A DNA stretch of 64,000 bases from Pseudomonas sp. SG20056 (lineage in GTDB: Bacteria; Pseudomonadota; Gammaproteobacteria; Pseudomonadales; Pseudomonadaceae). Positions 49,212-59,059 of this stretch are shown here, in pieces. The notes below the pieces were generated by a model. It had not been told where the DNA came from, did no database searches, and was given only the letters and a program-made list of their open reading frames with translations. The position numbers and the translations under genes are program-made. The stretch spans positions 2,852,001 through 2,916,000 of the forward strand of contig NZ_CP134499.1 of NCBI RefSeq assembly GCF_031764535.1, read 5' to 3'. Every line of letters begins with the position of its first letter. Within the stretch, counting starts at the first letter, position 1.

Positions 49212-49910
49212 ATGAGCAACGTCGACCACGCCGAAATCGCCAAATTCGAAGCCCTCGCCCATCGCTGGTGGGACCGCGAAAGCGAATTCAAGCCGCTGCA
49301 TGACATCAACCCGCTGCGGGTCAACTGGATCGACGAGCGCGTCGGCCTGGCCGGCAAGAAGGTGCTCGACGTTGGCTGCGGCGGCGGTATTCTCAGCGAA
49401 TCCATGGCCCAGCGCGGTGCCAACGTCACCGGCATCGACATGGGCGAAGCGCCGCTGGCCGTGGCCCAGTTGCACCAGCTGGAGTCGGGCGTAAGCGTCG
49501 AATACCGGCAGATCACTGCCGAAGCCCTGGCTGAAGAAATGCCAGAACAGTTCGACGTGGTCACCTGCCTGGAAATGCTTGAGCACGTACCCGACCCAGC
49601 GTCGGTGATCCGCGCCTGCTACCGCATGGTCAAGCCTGGCGGTCAGGTGTTCTTCTCCACCATCAACCGCAACCCCAAGGCTTACCTGTTCGCCATCATC
49701 GGCGCCGAGTACCTGATGCGTCTGCTGCCGCGCGGCACTCATGATTTCAAGAAATTTATCCGTCCGTCCGAGCTGGGCGCCTGGAGCCGCGAAGCGGGTC
49801 TTGAGGTCAAGGACATCATCGGCCTGACCTACAACCCGCTGAGCAAACGCTACAAGCTGGAAGCCGATGTCGACGTCAATTACATGATCCAGACCCTCAA
49901 GGAGGCCTGA
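49212..49910 (+). CDS. ubiG: Ubiquinone O-methyltransferase UbiG
   Basis: 232 residues from ATG 49212 ([20 protein letters not shown]); an ATG 12 codons upstream adds no family residues. SAM-binding motif [13 protein letters not shown], then [16 protein letters not shown]. It carries out both O-methylations of ubiquinone synthesis. Its TGA overlaps the mupP ATG (TGATG), so the two are translationally coupled. Confidence 0.96.
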   Translation: MSNVDHAEIAKFEALAHRWWDRESEFKPLHDINPLRVNWIDERVGLAGKKVLDVGCGGGILSESMAQRGANVTGIDMGEAPLAVAQLHQLESGVSVEYRQITAEALAEEMPEQFDVVTCLEMLEHVPDPASVIRACYRMVKPGGQVFFSTINRNPKAYLFAIIGAEYLMRLLPRGTHDFKKFIRPSELGAWSREAGLEVKDIIGLTYNPLSKRYKLEADVDVNYMIQTLKEA

Positions 49911-50581
49911 TGCGCCTGCGCGCAGTTCTTTTCGATATGGACGGCACCCTGCTCGACAGCGCGCCGGACTTTATCGCCATCAGCCAGGCCATGCGCGCCG
50001 AACGCGGCTTGCCGCCAATTAGCGACAAACTGATCCGCGACCAGGTGTCCGGCGGCGCGCGTGCCATGGTCGCCGCCAACTTCGCCATGGACCCCGAGGC
50101 TGAAGGCTTCGAAGCCCTGCGCCTGGAATTTCTCGAGCGCTATCAAAGCCACTGCGCGGTGCTGACCCGGCCATTCGATGGCATGGATGAGCTGCTCAAT
50201 GACATCGAACAGGCCAAGCTGATCTGGGGCGTAGCAACCAACAAGCCAGTACGTTATGCCGAGCCGATCATGCAGCAACTCGGCCTGGCGCAGCGCTCGG
50301 CGGTTTTGGTCTGCCCGGATCACGTCAGCCGCAGCAAGCCCGATCCGGAAATGATCCTGCTGGCCTGCGCGAAGATGGGCGTGGAGCCCGCCGCAACCCT
50401 GTTTATCGGCGATGACGAGCGCGATATCGAAGCCGGCCGCGCCGCCGGCTGCAAGACCGCCGCCGTCACCTACGGCTATATCCACCCACAGGACAATCCT
50501 CGCAACTGGGGCGCCGATGTGGTGGTGGACCATCCGCTGGAACTGCGCGCCGTGCTCGAACGAGCCCTGTGCAGCTGCTGA
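49910..50581 (+). CDS. mupP: HAD phosphatase MupP (N-acetylmuramate 6-phosphate phosphatase)
   Basis: A 223-residue HAD-superfamily phosphatase: nucleophile motif [17 protein letters not shown] (motif II region), the lysine in [10 protein letters not shown], and [16 protein letters not shown] (motif IV). It was long annotated as phosphoglycolate phosphatase; in Pseudomonas the ubiG-linked copy is MupP of the AmgK/MurU peptidoglycan recycling route. That assignment rests on locus position (PA3172). Confidence 0.88.
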   Translation: MRLRAVLFDMDGTLLDSAPDFIAISQAMRAERGLPPISDKLIRDQVSGGARAMVAANFAMDPEAEGFEALRLEFLERYQSHCAVLTRPFDGMDELLNDIEQAKLIWGVATNKPVRYAEPIMQQLGLAQRSAVLVCPDHVSRSKPDPEMILLACAKMGVEPAATLFIGDDERDIEAGRAAGCKTAAVTYGYIHPQDNPRNWGADVVVDHPLELRAVLERALCSC

Positions 50582-50641
50582 AAATCGCCTGCCGGGCGCG
50601 CGCCGACGCCACCCGTTTTTTGAATTAATGAGGCCTTACCC

Positions 50642-51382
50642 ATGCATGACTATTCCGCCCGCCCCGACCTGCTCAAGGGCCGCGTGATTCTGGTGACCGG
50701 TGCCGGTCGTGGCATTGGCGCAACCGCAGCCAAGACCTTTGCCGCCCATGGCGCCACGGTATTGCTGCTGGGCAAGACCGAAGAGAACCTCAGCCGGGTG
50801 TACGACGCCATCGAAGCCGCCGGCCATCCACAGGCCGCGGTCATCCCGTTCAACCTGGAAACCGCCCTGCCGCATCAGTACGACGAACTGGCGGCAATGA
50901 TCGAAGCCGAATTCGGCAAACTCGACGGCCTGCTGCACAACGCCTCGATCATTGGCCCGCGTACGCCGCTGGAACAGCTATCCGGCGACAACTTCATGCG
51001 CGTAATGCAGGTCAACGTCAACGCCATGTTTATGCTCACCAGCACCCTGCTGCCACTGCTCAAGTTGTCGGCAGACGCCTCGGTGGTGTTCACCTCCAGC
51101 AGCGTCGGGCGCAAAGGTCGCGCTTACTGGGGGGCCTACGCAGTATCCAAGTTCGCCACCGAAGGCCTAATGCAGGTGCTGGCCGATGAAGTCGACGGCA
51201 TTGCCAACGTGCGCGCCAACAGCGTCAACCCAGGCGCCACCCGCACCGATATGCGCGCCCAGGCCTACCCTGGAGAGAACCCGCAGAACAACCCGCTACC
51301 CGAAGCGATCATGCCGGTCTACCTCTACCTGATGGGCCCGGACAGCACAGGCGTTAATGGCCAAGCATTTGACGCGCAATAA
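50642..51382 (+). CDS. yciK: YciK-family SDR oxidoreductase
   Basis: A 246-residue SDR with VTGAGRGIGATAA at residues 18-30, HNASI in place of NNAG, and SSSVGRKGRAYWGAYAVSK with the catalytic Tyr and Lys. The segment YSARPDLLKGRVILVTG is typical of YciK. Physiological substrate unknown. It follows mupP by 60 bases in the same direction, so the ubiG-mupP-yciK run is probably one operon. Confidence 0.9.
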   Translation: MHDYSARPDLLKGRVILVTGAGRGIGATAAKTFAAHGATVLLLGKTEENLSRVYDAIEAAGHPQAAVIPFNLETALPHQYDELAAMIEAEFGKLDGLLHNASIIGPRTPLEQLSGDNFMRVMQVNVNAMFMLTSTLLPLLKLSADASVVFTSSSVGRKGRAYWGAYAVSKFATEGLMQVLADEVDGIANVRANSVNPGATRTDMRAQAYPGENPQNNPLPEAIMPVYLYLMGPDSTGVNGQAFDAQ

Positions 51383-51598
51383 ACCATGACGGCTACCGCC
51401 GGTTTTCCGGCGGCAGCCGAATCATCTGGCATCAAATTGCCAGCAACCCCGCCAGTTAACCGGCAAAACTTTGCCGCACGCCTCCCCGCACAAACACTAA
51501 ACCAATGAATTAAAAGCACTTTTCTAGTGATTTTAAGATTGGCACGGAATTCGCTCTAGCCCTGTTATCGCCGCGTACTGCGCTAGAGGTAGAGCTTC

Positions 51599-52525
51599 AT
51601 GGCCCCGCACAACCAGTCCAACACCATTGATTTCGACGCTGCCAAACTACAGCGCCTCGGCTATGCCGGCCGCCTGCAGAAAAGCCTGAAACCAGTCAGC
51701 CTGGCACAGTTGCGCCAACAGCTGAGCCTGCGCCTGCAGACCTCACTGGAAGCCGAACGCATTCTTGAGCTGTTCTACAGCGAAGTGCAGCGCCTGGTGC
51801 CGCTCAGCTCCCTGAGCTACCAGCTGGCCTCCTGCGACCTGCGCCTGGAACTGGGCGAGCGCGCCAACCATTCGGCTGGCTATCGTTTGAATCACGACGG
51901 CGAATTTCTCGGTGAACTGACCTTCCGCCGCAACGTGCGCTTCAGTGAAGATGAGTTGGGCCAACTCGAATCGCTGCTCGCCAGCCTGCTGTTCCCGCTG
52001 CGTAACGCCCTGCTCTACCGCGCAGCCGTGCAAAGCGCATTGCGTGATCCGTTGACCGAAACCGGCAACCGTATCGCCATGCAGCAAACACTCAAGCGCG
52101 AAGTGGACATCGCCCGACGCACCCTGCAGCCGCTATCCGTGCTGATGGTCGACATCGACCACTTCAAACGCATCAACGACACCCACGGTCACCTGATCGG
52201 CGACCAGGCGCTCAAAGCCGTCGCCAGCGCGCTGAAAGAAAGCCTGCGCAATGTCGACATGGTGTTCCGCTTCGGCGGTGAAGAATTTATGGTGCTGCTC
52301 TCCAACACCAGCCGCGAATCCGCCTCCATGGTTGGTGAGCGCCTGCGCATGGCCGTTCTCGGCATCCAGTACCTGGTGGAAAACCGTGCCATCGAACTGT
52401 CGGTCAGCCTCGGCTGCGCCACCCTACTGCCGGGCGAGTCGATGGAAAGCCTGCTGCGCCGTGCGGATAACGCGCTGTACGTGTCCAAGCGAGATGGCCG
52501 CAATCGCCTGTCGATGGCTGGCTAA
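51599..52525 (+). CDS. Diguanylate cyclase (GGDEF) with intact product-inhibition site
   Basis: 308 residues. The N-terminal ~140 residues are a GAF-like or unassigned sensory part; a GGDEF domain follows (~150-305) with DPLTETGNR, VDIDHFKRINDTHGH and active-site GGEEF at 226-230. RNVD at 217-220 lies five residues before GGEEF, which is the standard I-site RxxD, so it should be an active enzyme with feedback inhibition by c-di-GMP. No signal peptide or membrane helix, so it is cytoplasmic. It stands alone after a 216-base gap in which I see nothing else, and ends at a shared terminator. Confidence 0.92.
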   Translation: MAPHNQSNTIDFDAAKLQRLGYAGRLQKSLKPVSLAQLRQQLSLRLQTSLEAERILELFYSEVQRLVPLSSLSYQLASCDLRLELGERANHSAGYRLNHDGEFLGELTFRRNVRFSEDELGQLESLLASLLFPLRNALLYRAAVQSALRDPLTETGNRIAMQQTLKREVDIARRTLQPLSVLMVDIDHFKRINDTHGHLIGDQALKAVASALKESLRNVDMVFRFGGEEFMVLLSNTSRESASMVGERLRMAVLGIQYLVENRAIELSVSLGCATLLPGESMESLLRRADNALYVSKRDGRNRLSMAG

Positions 52526-52541
52526 TGCCAACGCAGACAAT

Positions 52542-52569
52542 AAAAAGGCGACCCTAGGGTCGCCTTTTT
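52542..52569. terminator. Bidirectional terminator between the GGDEF gene and rluB
   Basis: AAAAAGGCGACC and GGTCGCCTTTTT form a perfect 12-bp stem around CTAG, between two convergent genes. A-run on one side and T-run on the other allow it to serve both. Confidence 0.9.
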
Positions 52570-52587
52570 CATATCCAGCGCAATGGA

Positions 52588-53784
52588 TTACTCCGACTTA
52601 GGACCGCGACCGAAGCCTGGACGCTGACCATCACGGGTCGGCTGGCTGCGGCGCTTGACTGGCGCACCGGCCGGCTTGCGCGACGGACGATCAGTCAGTT
52701 CAACGCTTGGACGCTGTGCACCCGGCTTGGCCGGACGCTTCTTGTTGACGTCACTCGGCCGCTCGGCGACCGGCGTGCCCTTGCTCTGATCGACACGTGG
52801 CGCACGTGGCGTGCGTACCGGGCGCTCGCCACGCTCAGCACCATCGCCACGAGCTGGACGCGAACGGCCCTGGTCACCCGCGCTTGCTGGCGCACCATGG
52901 GCCGGACGCAGAGTCCGCTCTGGACGTGCGGCACGCCCCACCGGCTTGGCCGACTTACGCTGCAGCCGATCGATCTTGTCGCGGGCTTTTTCCTTCATAT
53001 CCGGCAAGGCGACCGGCTTGAGGCCGACTTCCTCGCTGAGGATATCCACTTCGCGCTGGCTCATTTCGCGCCAGCGACCCATGGTCAGGTCCGATGTGAT
53101 GAACACCGGGCCGAAACGCACGCGTTTCAAACGACTGACCACCAGGCCCTGGGACTCCCACAGGCGACGCACTTCGCGGTTACGGCCTTCCATCACCACA
53201 CAGTGATACCAGTGGTTGAAGCCTTCACCGCCAGGGGCTTCCTTGATGTCGGTGAACTTGGCCGGACCGTCTTCGAGCATCACACCGGCTTTCAGGCGCT
53301 CGATCATCTCTTCGTCGACTTCGCCGCGCACACGCACCGCGTACTCACGGTCCATCTGGTAGGACGGGTGCATCAGGCGGTTGGCCAGCTCACCGTCGGT
53401 GGTAAACATCAGCAAGCCGGTGGTATTGATGTCGAGGCGACCGATATTGATCCAGCGACCATCTTTCGGCCGTGGCAGGCGGTCAAACACCGTCGGACGG
53501 CCTTCTGGGTCGTCGCGGGTACAGATCTCGCCTTCAGGCTTGTTATAGATGATCACACGACGCACGTTTTCGGCCGCTTCTTCGCGACGGATCACCTTGC
53601 CATCGACAGCAATCGCATCGTGCAGGTCAACGCGTACGCCGAGGCTGGCGACTGCGCCGTTGACCTTGACGCGGCCAGCAGTAATCCAGGCTTCGATTTC
53701 ACGGCGTGAAGCCAGGCCCATGCGCGCCATGACTTTCTGCAGTTTTTCGCCTGCGGGGCTGTATTCTTCGATTTCTTCACTCAT
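52588..53784 (-). CDS. rluB: 23S rRNA pseudouridine2605 synthase RluB
   Basis: 398 residues from ATG 53784, which follows GGGAGGTGCCCAG; the open frame upstream has no family likeness. S4 RNA-binding domain (EKLQKVMARMGLASRREIEAW, ~12-75), then the pseudouridine synthase domain with catalytic Asp in GRLDINTTGLLM. From about residue 255 a ~140-residue tail rich in Arg, Pro, Ala and Ser is disordered and strongly basic, longer than in E. coli. It modifies the ribosome near the peptidyl transferase centre. Confidence 0.94.
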   Translation of the reverse strand: MSEEIEEYSPAGEKLQKVMARMGLASRREIEAWITAGRVKVNGAVASLGVRVDLHDAIAVDGKVIRREEAAENVRRVIIYNKPEGEICTRDDPEGRPTVFDRLPRPKDGRWINIGRLDINTTGLLMFTTDGELANRLMHPSYQMDREYAVRVRGEVDEEMIERLKAGVMLEDGPAKFTDIKEAPGGEGFNHWYHCVVMEGRNREVRRLWESQGLVVSRLKRVRFGPVFITSDLTMGRWREMSQREVDILSEEVGLKPVALPDMKEKARDKIDRLQRKSAKPVGRAARPERTLRPAHGAPASAGDQGRSRPARGDGAERGERPVRTPRAPRVDQSKGTPVAERPSDVNKKRPAKPGAQRPSVELTDRPSRKPAGAPVKRRSQPTRDGQRPGFGRGPKSE

Positions 53785-53905
53785 CTGGGCACCTCCCGGT
53801 GTTTTCTTTAGTGATTGGACGACTCGAGTCGTCGAAGGGCCGCGGAGCATACGCGAAACGCGGCGCTTACGCACGGGTTGAGGCTAGCTGGCTGATCGGT
53901 GGCCG

Positions 53906-54088
53906 TCAGCCTTTGCGTCGACCGATGGTCGCCAAACCCAGCAAACGCATATCCGCTTCAGCCAGAACGGCACGTCGAGTAGGCTTGTCGAGCTTCTTCC
54001 AGCCTTTGATCTCAGCCTTACTGCGCCCGCAACCGAGACAGATATCGCGCTCGAACTTGCACAGCTTGATGCAGGGGTCTTTCACCAC
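53906..54088 (-). CDS. DUF1289 family small cysteine protein
   Basis: A 60-residue protein with the four-cysteine pattern of DUF1289: DPCIKLCKFERDICLGCGRS, followed by a helix (EIKGWKKL) and a basic end. Possibly metal-binding; no function established. It lies between scpB and rluB in the same direction, so is part of the same transcription unit. Confidence 0.85.
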   Translation of the reverse strand: MVKDPCIKLCKFERDICLGCGRSKAEIKGWKKLDKPTRRAVLAEADMRLLGLATIGRRKG

Positions 54089-54118
54089 GCTAACGCCTTC
54101 ACTGGTGCCACCAGCACT

Positions 54119-54910
54119 TCAGTCAGGCAGCTGCTCTTTATCCAGGGTTTCGTGCACCTCATCGGCATCGTCACGCTCATCATCCTGCTCGGGTAAGTCG
54201 TCGAAGTCAGTCTTCAGACCCTGCTCCATCGAGTCGAGTTCAGCCAGCAGGCTGCTGAAGCTGGTTTCTTCACTCGCTTCCACCGCAGCTTCATCGGCCA
54301 GAGCCAGGTCGGCACGCGCCTGCAGGCTTTGCGGTGCCTCCAGATCCTCTTCAAACGCCAAGGCCGGTTCAGGCTCCAGCTCGCGCAGGGCGGCCAAGGG
54401 CGGTAATTCGTCGAGGCTTTTCAGGTTGAAGTGATCGAGAAAAGCCTTGGTGGTGGCGAACATCGCCGGCTTGCCCGGCACATCGCGGTAACCGACCACA
54501 CGAATCCACTCACGCTCCAGCAGCGTTTTGACGATATGGCTGTTAACCGCCACACCGCGCACATCTTCGATCTCGCCACGGGTAATCGGCTGGCGATAGG
54601 CAATCAGCGCCAAGGTTTCCAGCATGGCGCGCGAATAGCGCTGCGGGCGCTCTTCCCATAGGCGACCCACCCAAGGCGCAAATTTTTCGCGCACTTGCAG
54701 GCGGTAACCGGACGCCACCTCGATCAGCTCGAAGGCGCGCCCTTCGCAAGACTTGCCCAGATGCGCCAGCGCCTTTTTGAAAACCGCCGGCTCCGGCCGC
54801 TCGGCTTCTTCAAAAAGCTCGAACAGACGCTCCAGCGATTGCGGTTTGCCGGATGCCAGCAGAAAGGCTTCGAGCAGGCTGGCCAGCTCACGAGGTTCGT
54901 TAAGGTTCAT
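54119..54910 (-). CDS. scpB: Chromosome segregation protein ScpB
   Basis: A 263-residue ScpB: paired winged-helix domains over residues ~5-180 (LEAFLLASGKPQSLERLFEL, ALIAYRQPITRGEIEDVRGV) and an acidic disordered C-terminus. It works with ScpA and SMC in chromosome condensation. Its start is two bases from the scpA stop. Confidence 0.94.
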   Translation of the reverse strand: MNLNEPRELASLLEAFLLASGKPQSLERLFELFEEAERPEPAVFKKALAHLGKSCEGRAFELIEVASGYRLQVREKFAPWVGRLWEERPQRYSRAMLETLALIAYRQPITRGEIEDVRGVAVNSHIVKTLLEREWIRVVGYRDVPGKPAMFATTKAFLDHFNLKSLDELPPLAALRELEPEPALAFEEDLEAPQSLQARADLALADEAAVEASEETSFSSLLAELDSMEQGLKTDFDDLPEQDDERDDADEVHETLDKEQLPD

Positions 54911-54912
54911 GC

Positions 54913-55752
54913 TTATTCAGCTCGCGCACGCACATGGATTGGCCCGAAAGCCTCATTTTGCACCAGTTCAACCAGGGATTCCTTGATCAACTCGAGCACG
55001 GCCATAAAGGTCACCACCACCCCTAGCTTGCCCTCTTCAGCGCTAAACAGGCTGACAAACGGCACAAACGCGCCGCCTTTGAGACGCTCAAGCACTTCGC
55101 TCATGCGTTCGCGGGTCGACAGCGCCTCACGGGTGACTTGGTGACTTTCAAACATATCGGCGCGGCGCAGCACCTCAGCCATCGACAGCAGCACTTCTTC
55201 CAGGCTGACATCCGGCAGCAGCTTGCGCGCCCGCGCTTCGGGCGCGTCCAGACGCGGCACCGTGACGTCACGGCCAACCCGGCTAAGGCCGTCGATACCT
55301 TCCGCGGCGGCCTTGTAACGCTCGTATTCCTGCAGGCGGCGGATCAGCTCGGCGCGCGGGTCGTCTTCCTCGGCTTCCGCCTCACTGGAGCGCGGCAACA
55401 GCATGCGTGACTTGATCTCGGCGAGCATGGCCGCCATCACCAGGTACTCAGCAGCCAGCTCCAAGCGTACCGACTGCATCAGCTCGACATAGCCCATGTA
55501 CTGGCGGGTGATTTCCGCCACAGGGATATCCAGCACATCAATGTTCTGCTTGCGGATCAGGTAAAGCAGCAGATCCAGCGGTCCTTCAAAAGCCTCGAGA
55601 AACACTTCCAGGGCATCCGGAGGGATGTACAAGTCCAGCGGCATTTCAGTGACCGCCTGGCCATACACCAGGGCAAATGGCAGCTCTTGCTGCGCATTGG
55701 CCTGATCCTGGGGATGGCTCTCGGGATGTTCCTGGGCTGGCACGCTGGACAT
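54913..55752 (-). CDS. scpA: Chromosome segregation protein ScpA
   Basis: 279 residues from ATG 55752 (a GTG two codons upstream is also open). Kleisin: FEGPLDLLLYLIRKQNIDVLDIPVAEITRQY in the N-terminal part, then AAEYLVMAAMLAEIKSRMLLP, and a C-terminal winged helix. It bridges the SMC heads together with ScpB. Downstream of trpS by 32 bases. Confidence 0.94.
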   Translation of the reverse strand: MSSVPAQEHPESHPQDQANAQQELPFALVYGQAVTEMPLDLYIPPDALEVFLEAFEGPLDLLLYLIRKQNIDVLDIPVAEITRQYMGYVELMQSVRLELAAEYLVMAAMLAEIKSRMLLPRSSEAEAEEDDPRAELIRRLQEYERYKAAAEGIDGLSRVGRDVTVPRLDAPEARARKLLPDVSLEEVLLSMAEVLRRADMFESHQVTREALSTRERMSEVLERLKGGAFVPFVSLFSAEEGKLGVVVTFMAVLELIKESLVELVQNEAFGPIHVRARAE

Positions 55753-55784
55753 GGTCACTCTCGAAATTAGATGCAGCGTTAGGT

Positions 55785-56999
55785 TCAGCGGTAATTCAGG
55801 CCAAGAGCCAGGCGCACTTCACTCAAGGTTTCCCGCGCTTCAGAGCGCGCGCGCTCGGCGCCATCGGCGAGAATCTGCCGGACCAGATCTGGGTTGTACT
55901 GATAATCCGCAGCACGCGCCTGCAACGGTTGCAGTTCCTGCTGCAGCGCCTCGACCAGCGGCGCCTTGCACTCCAGGCAGCCAATGCCAGCGCTGCGGCA
56001 GCCTTGCTGTACCCAGTCGCACGTTTCATTACTGGAATACAGCTGATGCAACGACCACACCGGGCAATTCGCCGGGCTGCCGGGATCATCACGATGCACC
56101 CGCGCCGGATCAGTCGGCATGCGGCGGATCTTCTCCTCGATCGCCAAACCGCTGTCACGCAGGAAAATCGCATTGTTATTGGATTTGGACATCTTGCCGC
56201 CGTCGAGCCCGAGCAGCTTGGGCGACTCGCCGAGCATGGCCTGCGGCTCGATCAGCAGAATCTTGCCGCCGCCTTCCAGGTAGCCATAGAGGCGCTCCTT
56301 GTCACCCAGGGTAATGCTCTGCTGATCCTTGAGCAGCGCCCGTGCGGTTTCCAGCGCTTCAGCGTCGCCTTGTTCCTGATAGGCCTTGCGCAGGTTGTTG
56401 TAGAGCGTCGCGGTTTTCTTGCCCAGTTTGATGATGGCCGCCTCGGCTTTTTCCTCAAAGCCTGGCTCACGGCCATACAGATGGTTGAAGCGCCGCGCCA
56501 CATCCCGGGCAAACTCAATATGTGCCAACTGGTCGCTGCCCACCGGCACCACGCCGGCGCGGTACAGCAAAATGTCCGCCGCCTGCAGCAAGGGATAACC
56601 GAGAAAACCAAAGGTGCTCAGGTCCTTGCCGTGCAGCTGCTCCTGCTGCTCTTTATAGGACGGCACGCGTTCCAACCAACTGAGCGGGCAGATCATCGAC
56701 AGCAGCAGGTGCAATTCGGCGTGCTCAGGGACTTGCGACTGGATAAACAGGGTCGCCGAGCTGGGGCTGACGCCGGCAGCCAGCCAGTCCACCGCCATGT
56801 CCATGACGCGCTGGGACAGCGGGCCGACATCGTCGTAATCAGTGGTCAGAGCGTGTAGATCAACGATGCAGAAGAAGCATTCATAGGTGTGTTGCAGCTT
56901 CACCCAGTTCTTCAGCACGCCCTGATAATGCCCCAGGTGCAGCAGACCACTTGGGCGCATGCCAGACAGCACGCGGCGTTCAGCGTCAACAAGACTCAA
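55785..56999 (-). CDS. trpS: Tryptophanyl-tRNA synthetase
   Basis: A 404-residue class I aminoacyl-tRNA synthetase. HIGH-like LHLGHYQGVLKNWV at the start and KMSKSNNNAIFL (KMSKS) near residue 260. Only TTG 56999 gives a reasonable N-terminus (an in-frame TAA lies upstream); GTG at codon 10 would cut into the first beta strand. It is longer than the ~330 residues of E. coli TrpS, due to an insertion after the KMSKS region with CSAGIGCLECK-type cysteines (residues ~315-350). Part of the PHP-yciO-trpS-scpAB run. Confidence 0.9.
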   Translation of the reverse strand: MSLVDAERRVLSGMRPSGLLHLGHYQGVLKNWVKLQHTYECFFCIVDLHALTTDYDDVGPLSQRVMDMAVDWLAAGVSPSSATLFIQSQVPEHAELHLLLSMICPLSWLERVPSYKEQQEQLHGKDLSTFGFLGYPLLQAADILLYRAGVVPVGSDQLAHIEFARDVARRFNHLYGREPGFEEKAEAAIIKLGKKTATLYNNLRKAYQEQGDAEALETARALLKDQQSITLGDKERLYGYLEGGGKILLIEPQAMLGESPKLLGLDGGKMSKSNNNAIFLRDSGLAIEEKIRRMPTDPARVHRDDPGSPANCPVWSLHQLYSSNETCDWVQQGCRSAGIGCLECKAPLVEALQQELQPLQARAADYQYNPDLVRQILADGAERARSEARETLSEVRLALGLNYR

Positions 57000-57047
57000 A
57001 ACGGATTACCTGAATAATCGAAAGAGCTCGATTATATATAGCCAGGC

Positions 57048-57677
57048 TCAAAGGTCATCCGTAAAAGGCGACGGATCACCACACCCTACGCGAATCACCT
57101 CGGGCTCATCGTCGGTCAGGCTGACCACGGTGGAGGCCTCCAGACCGCCAAAGCCGCCGTCGATGATCAGGTCGACCTGATGTTCAAGCATCTGGCGCAT
57201 TTCATAAGGGTCGCTCATCGGCAACGTTTCGCCCGGCAGAATCAGACTGACGCTCATCAGCGGCTCATCCAGCTCGGCCAGCAAGGCCATGGCAATCGGG
57301 TGGCTGGGCACGCGCAGACCAATGGTGCGGCGTTTGGCATGCAGCAGCATGCGCGGCACCTCACGGGTGGCATTAAGAATAAAAGTGTAAGGCCCCGGCG
57401 TGTGACTCTTGAGCAGGCGGAAGGCGGCGGTATCGACCTTGGCAAAGGTGCTGAGCTGCGACAGATCGCGGCATACCAGGGTGAAGTTGTGTTTGTCGTC
57501 CAGTTGGCGCAGGCGGCGAATACGCTCAACGGCGCTCTTGTCGCCAATATGGCAGCCCACGGCATAGGAGGAGTCGGTCGGATAGATCACCACCCCGCCG
57601 TTGCGGATGATCTCCACGGCCTGCTTGATCAGGCGCGCTTGCGGGTTTTCCGGATGAATCTGGAAGAATTGGCTCAC
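57048..57677 (-). CDS. yciO: YciO/Sua5-family protein (threonylcarbamoyl-AMP synthase-like)
   Basis: 209 residues from GTG 57677, chosen because SQFFQIHPENPQARLIKQA is the conserved YciO start; the longer open frame has no likeness and overlaps the PHP gene. IRNGGVVIYPTDSSYAVGC, the nucleotide-binding strand typical of YrdC/Sua5. YciO proteins lack the Sua5 C-terminal domain and their contribution to t6A synthesis in vivo is less certain than that of TsaC. Confidence 0.9.
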   Translation of the reverse strand: MSQFFQIHPENPQARLIKQAVEIIRNGGVVIYPTDSSYAVGCHIGDKSAVERIRRLRQLDDKHNFTLVCRDLSQLSTFAKVDTAAFRLLKSHTPGPYTFILNATREVPRMLLHAKRRTIGLRVPSHPIAMALLAELDEPLMSVSLILPGETLPMSDPYEMRQMLEHQVDLIIDGGFGGLEASTVVSLTDDEPEVIRVGCGDPSPFTDDL

Positions 57678-57690
57678 GCTTAGTCCCTGG

Positions 57691-58554
57691 TCAAATTGCA
57701 GTAGGCTGCTGGACATGTTGAAACCGTGCCCACAGGGGCGGTAGATCCTCAGGCACCGGGCGATAGACGCCCAGCTCAGACCACTGGCCTGGCGCGTGGA
57801 AATCACTGCCTGCGGTGGCGAACATGCCGAACTCCCTCGCCAGAATCGCCAGACTGCCAACCTGTTCGGCCGGCTGCATACCGTTGACCACTTCCAGCGA
57901 ATGCCCGCCGGCGCCGACAAAATCAGCGATCAACTTGCGTCGTTTACTCCGAGTAAAGTCGTACTGCCAGGGATGCGCCAGGCTCACCCAAGCGCCAGCG
58001 CGGCGCAGGGTATCCACGGCCTGGGCCAGCTCCGGCCAGTGCTGTTTGACATCACCCAGCTTGCCCGAGCCCAGCCACTTGCGAAACGCTTCGGCGCGAT
58101 CCTTTACATATCCGCTGCGCACCAGAAAGTCAGCAAAGTGAGGGCGTGCCGGGGCATTGCCGCTATCACCCAGTTCCTGCTGCATGGCCCGCGCGCCTTC
58201 GAGCGCGCCCGGCATGCCTTTGGCCTCCAGACGCTTGGCGATTTCCGCAGCGCGCAACCAACGCCCCTCGTGCAGCTCGGCAATGGCTTGCTGCAACGCC
58301 GGCGCATCGCGGTTGAAGGCGTAGCCCAGCACATGAATGGTCGCACCGCCCCAGGTGCAGGACAGCTCGATGCCGTTGACCAACTGCATGCCCAGCGCCT
58401 GCGCTGCGGCGCCAGCTTCATCAAGGCCATCGAGGGTGTCGTGATCGGTCAACGCCAGCAAACGCACACCGCGCTCGAACGCCCGCGCCACCAAAACAGC
58501 CGGCGCAAGTGCGCCATCTGAAGCGGTGCTGTGGCAATGCAAATCAACATCCAT
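57691..58554 (-). CDS. PHP-domain phosphoesterase (RNase AM / YciV family)
   Basis: 287 residues from ATG 58554 (MDVDLHCHSTASDG), preferred over the ATG at 58575 because a GGAAAG precedes it and the PHP motif starts here. Metal-site motifs: DLHCHSTASDG, ALTDHDTLDGL, GIELSCTW, AHPWQYD and GSDFHAPG. Family members remove 3'-phosphates from 3',5'-nucleotides and trim 5' ends of rRNAs in E. coli (YciV). It leads the leftward operon. Confidence 0.9.
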   Translation of the reverse strand: MDVDLHCHSTASDGALAPAVLVARAFERGVRLLALTDHDTLDGLDEAGAAAQALGMQLVNGIELSCTWGGATIHVLGYAFNRDAPALQQAIAELHEGRWLRAAEIAKRLEAKGMPGALEGARAMQQELGDSGNAPARPHFADFLVRSGYVKDRAEAFRKWLGSGKLGDVKQHWPELAQAVDTLRRAGAWVSLAHPWQYDFTRSKRRKLIADFVGAGGHSLEVVNGMQPAEQVGSLAILAREFGMFATAGSDFHAPGQWSELGVYRPVPEDLPPLWARFQHVQQPTAI

Positions 58555-58705
58555 AAGGGGCGCTTTCCGAGTCATTTATGTTTGTTATTATGCCGCCAGA
58601 TGTGGATTCTTGCTGGCTTGCGCCAATATTTCCTCGACTTTGCCTGACCAGGCTGCTTTTCTCCCCTGGCGCTGATCCGCGCCAACCACCGTATTAAGGA
58701 TTGAG

Positions 58706-59005
58706 ATGCTCTACGCGATCATTGCCACCGATGTGCAGAACTCCCTGGAAAACCGCCTGAGTGCCCGCCCGGCCCACCTTGCGCGCCTGGAGCAGCTGAA
58801 AACCGAAGGTCGCCTGATCCTCGCCGGCCCACACCCAGCCGTCGACAGCAATGACCCAGGCCCCGCAGGCTTTTCCGGCAGCCTGATCGTCGCCGAGTTC
58901 GAATCGCTGCTGGTCGCGCAGCAATGGGCCGATGCCGACCCCTACCGCGCAGCCGGCGTGTATGCCTCGGTACTGGTAAAACCTTTCAAACTGGTCTTGC
59001 CTTGA
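58706..59005 (+). CDS. YciI family protein
   Basis: A 99-residue dimeric alpha-beta barrel protein of the YciI family: [29 protein letters not shown] with the conserved His, and [17 protein letters not shown]. It starts after AGGATTGAG. Function unknown, possibly a small enzyme. Divergent from the PHP gene, with a 151-base shared upstream region. Confidence 0.9.
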   Translation: MLYAIIATDVQNSLENRLSARPAHLARLEQLKTEGRLILAGPHPAVDSNDPGPAGFSGSLIVAEFESLLVAQQWADADPYRAAGVYASVLVKPFKLVLP

Positions 59006-59059
59006 GCCAATACCCTCGCTGAATAACCCATAACAACAATTACAAAGATAGGAGTTCCG

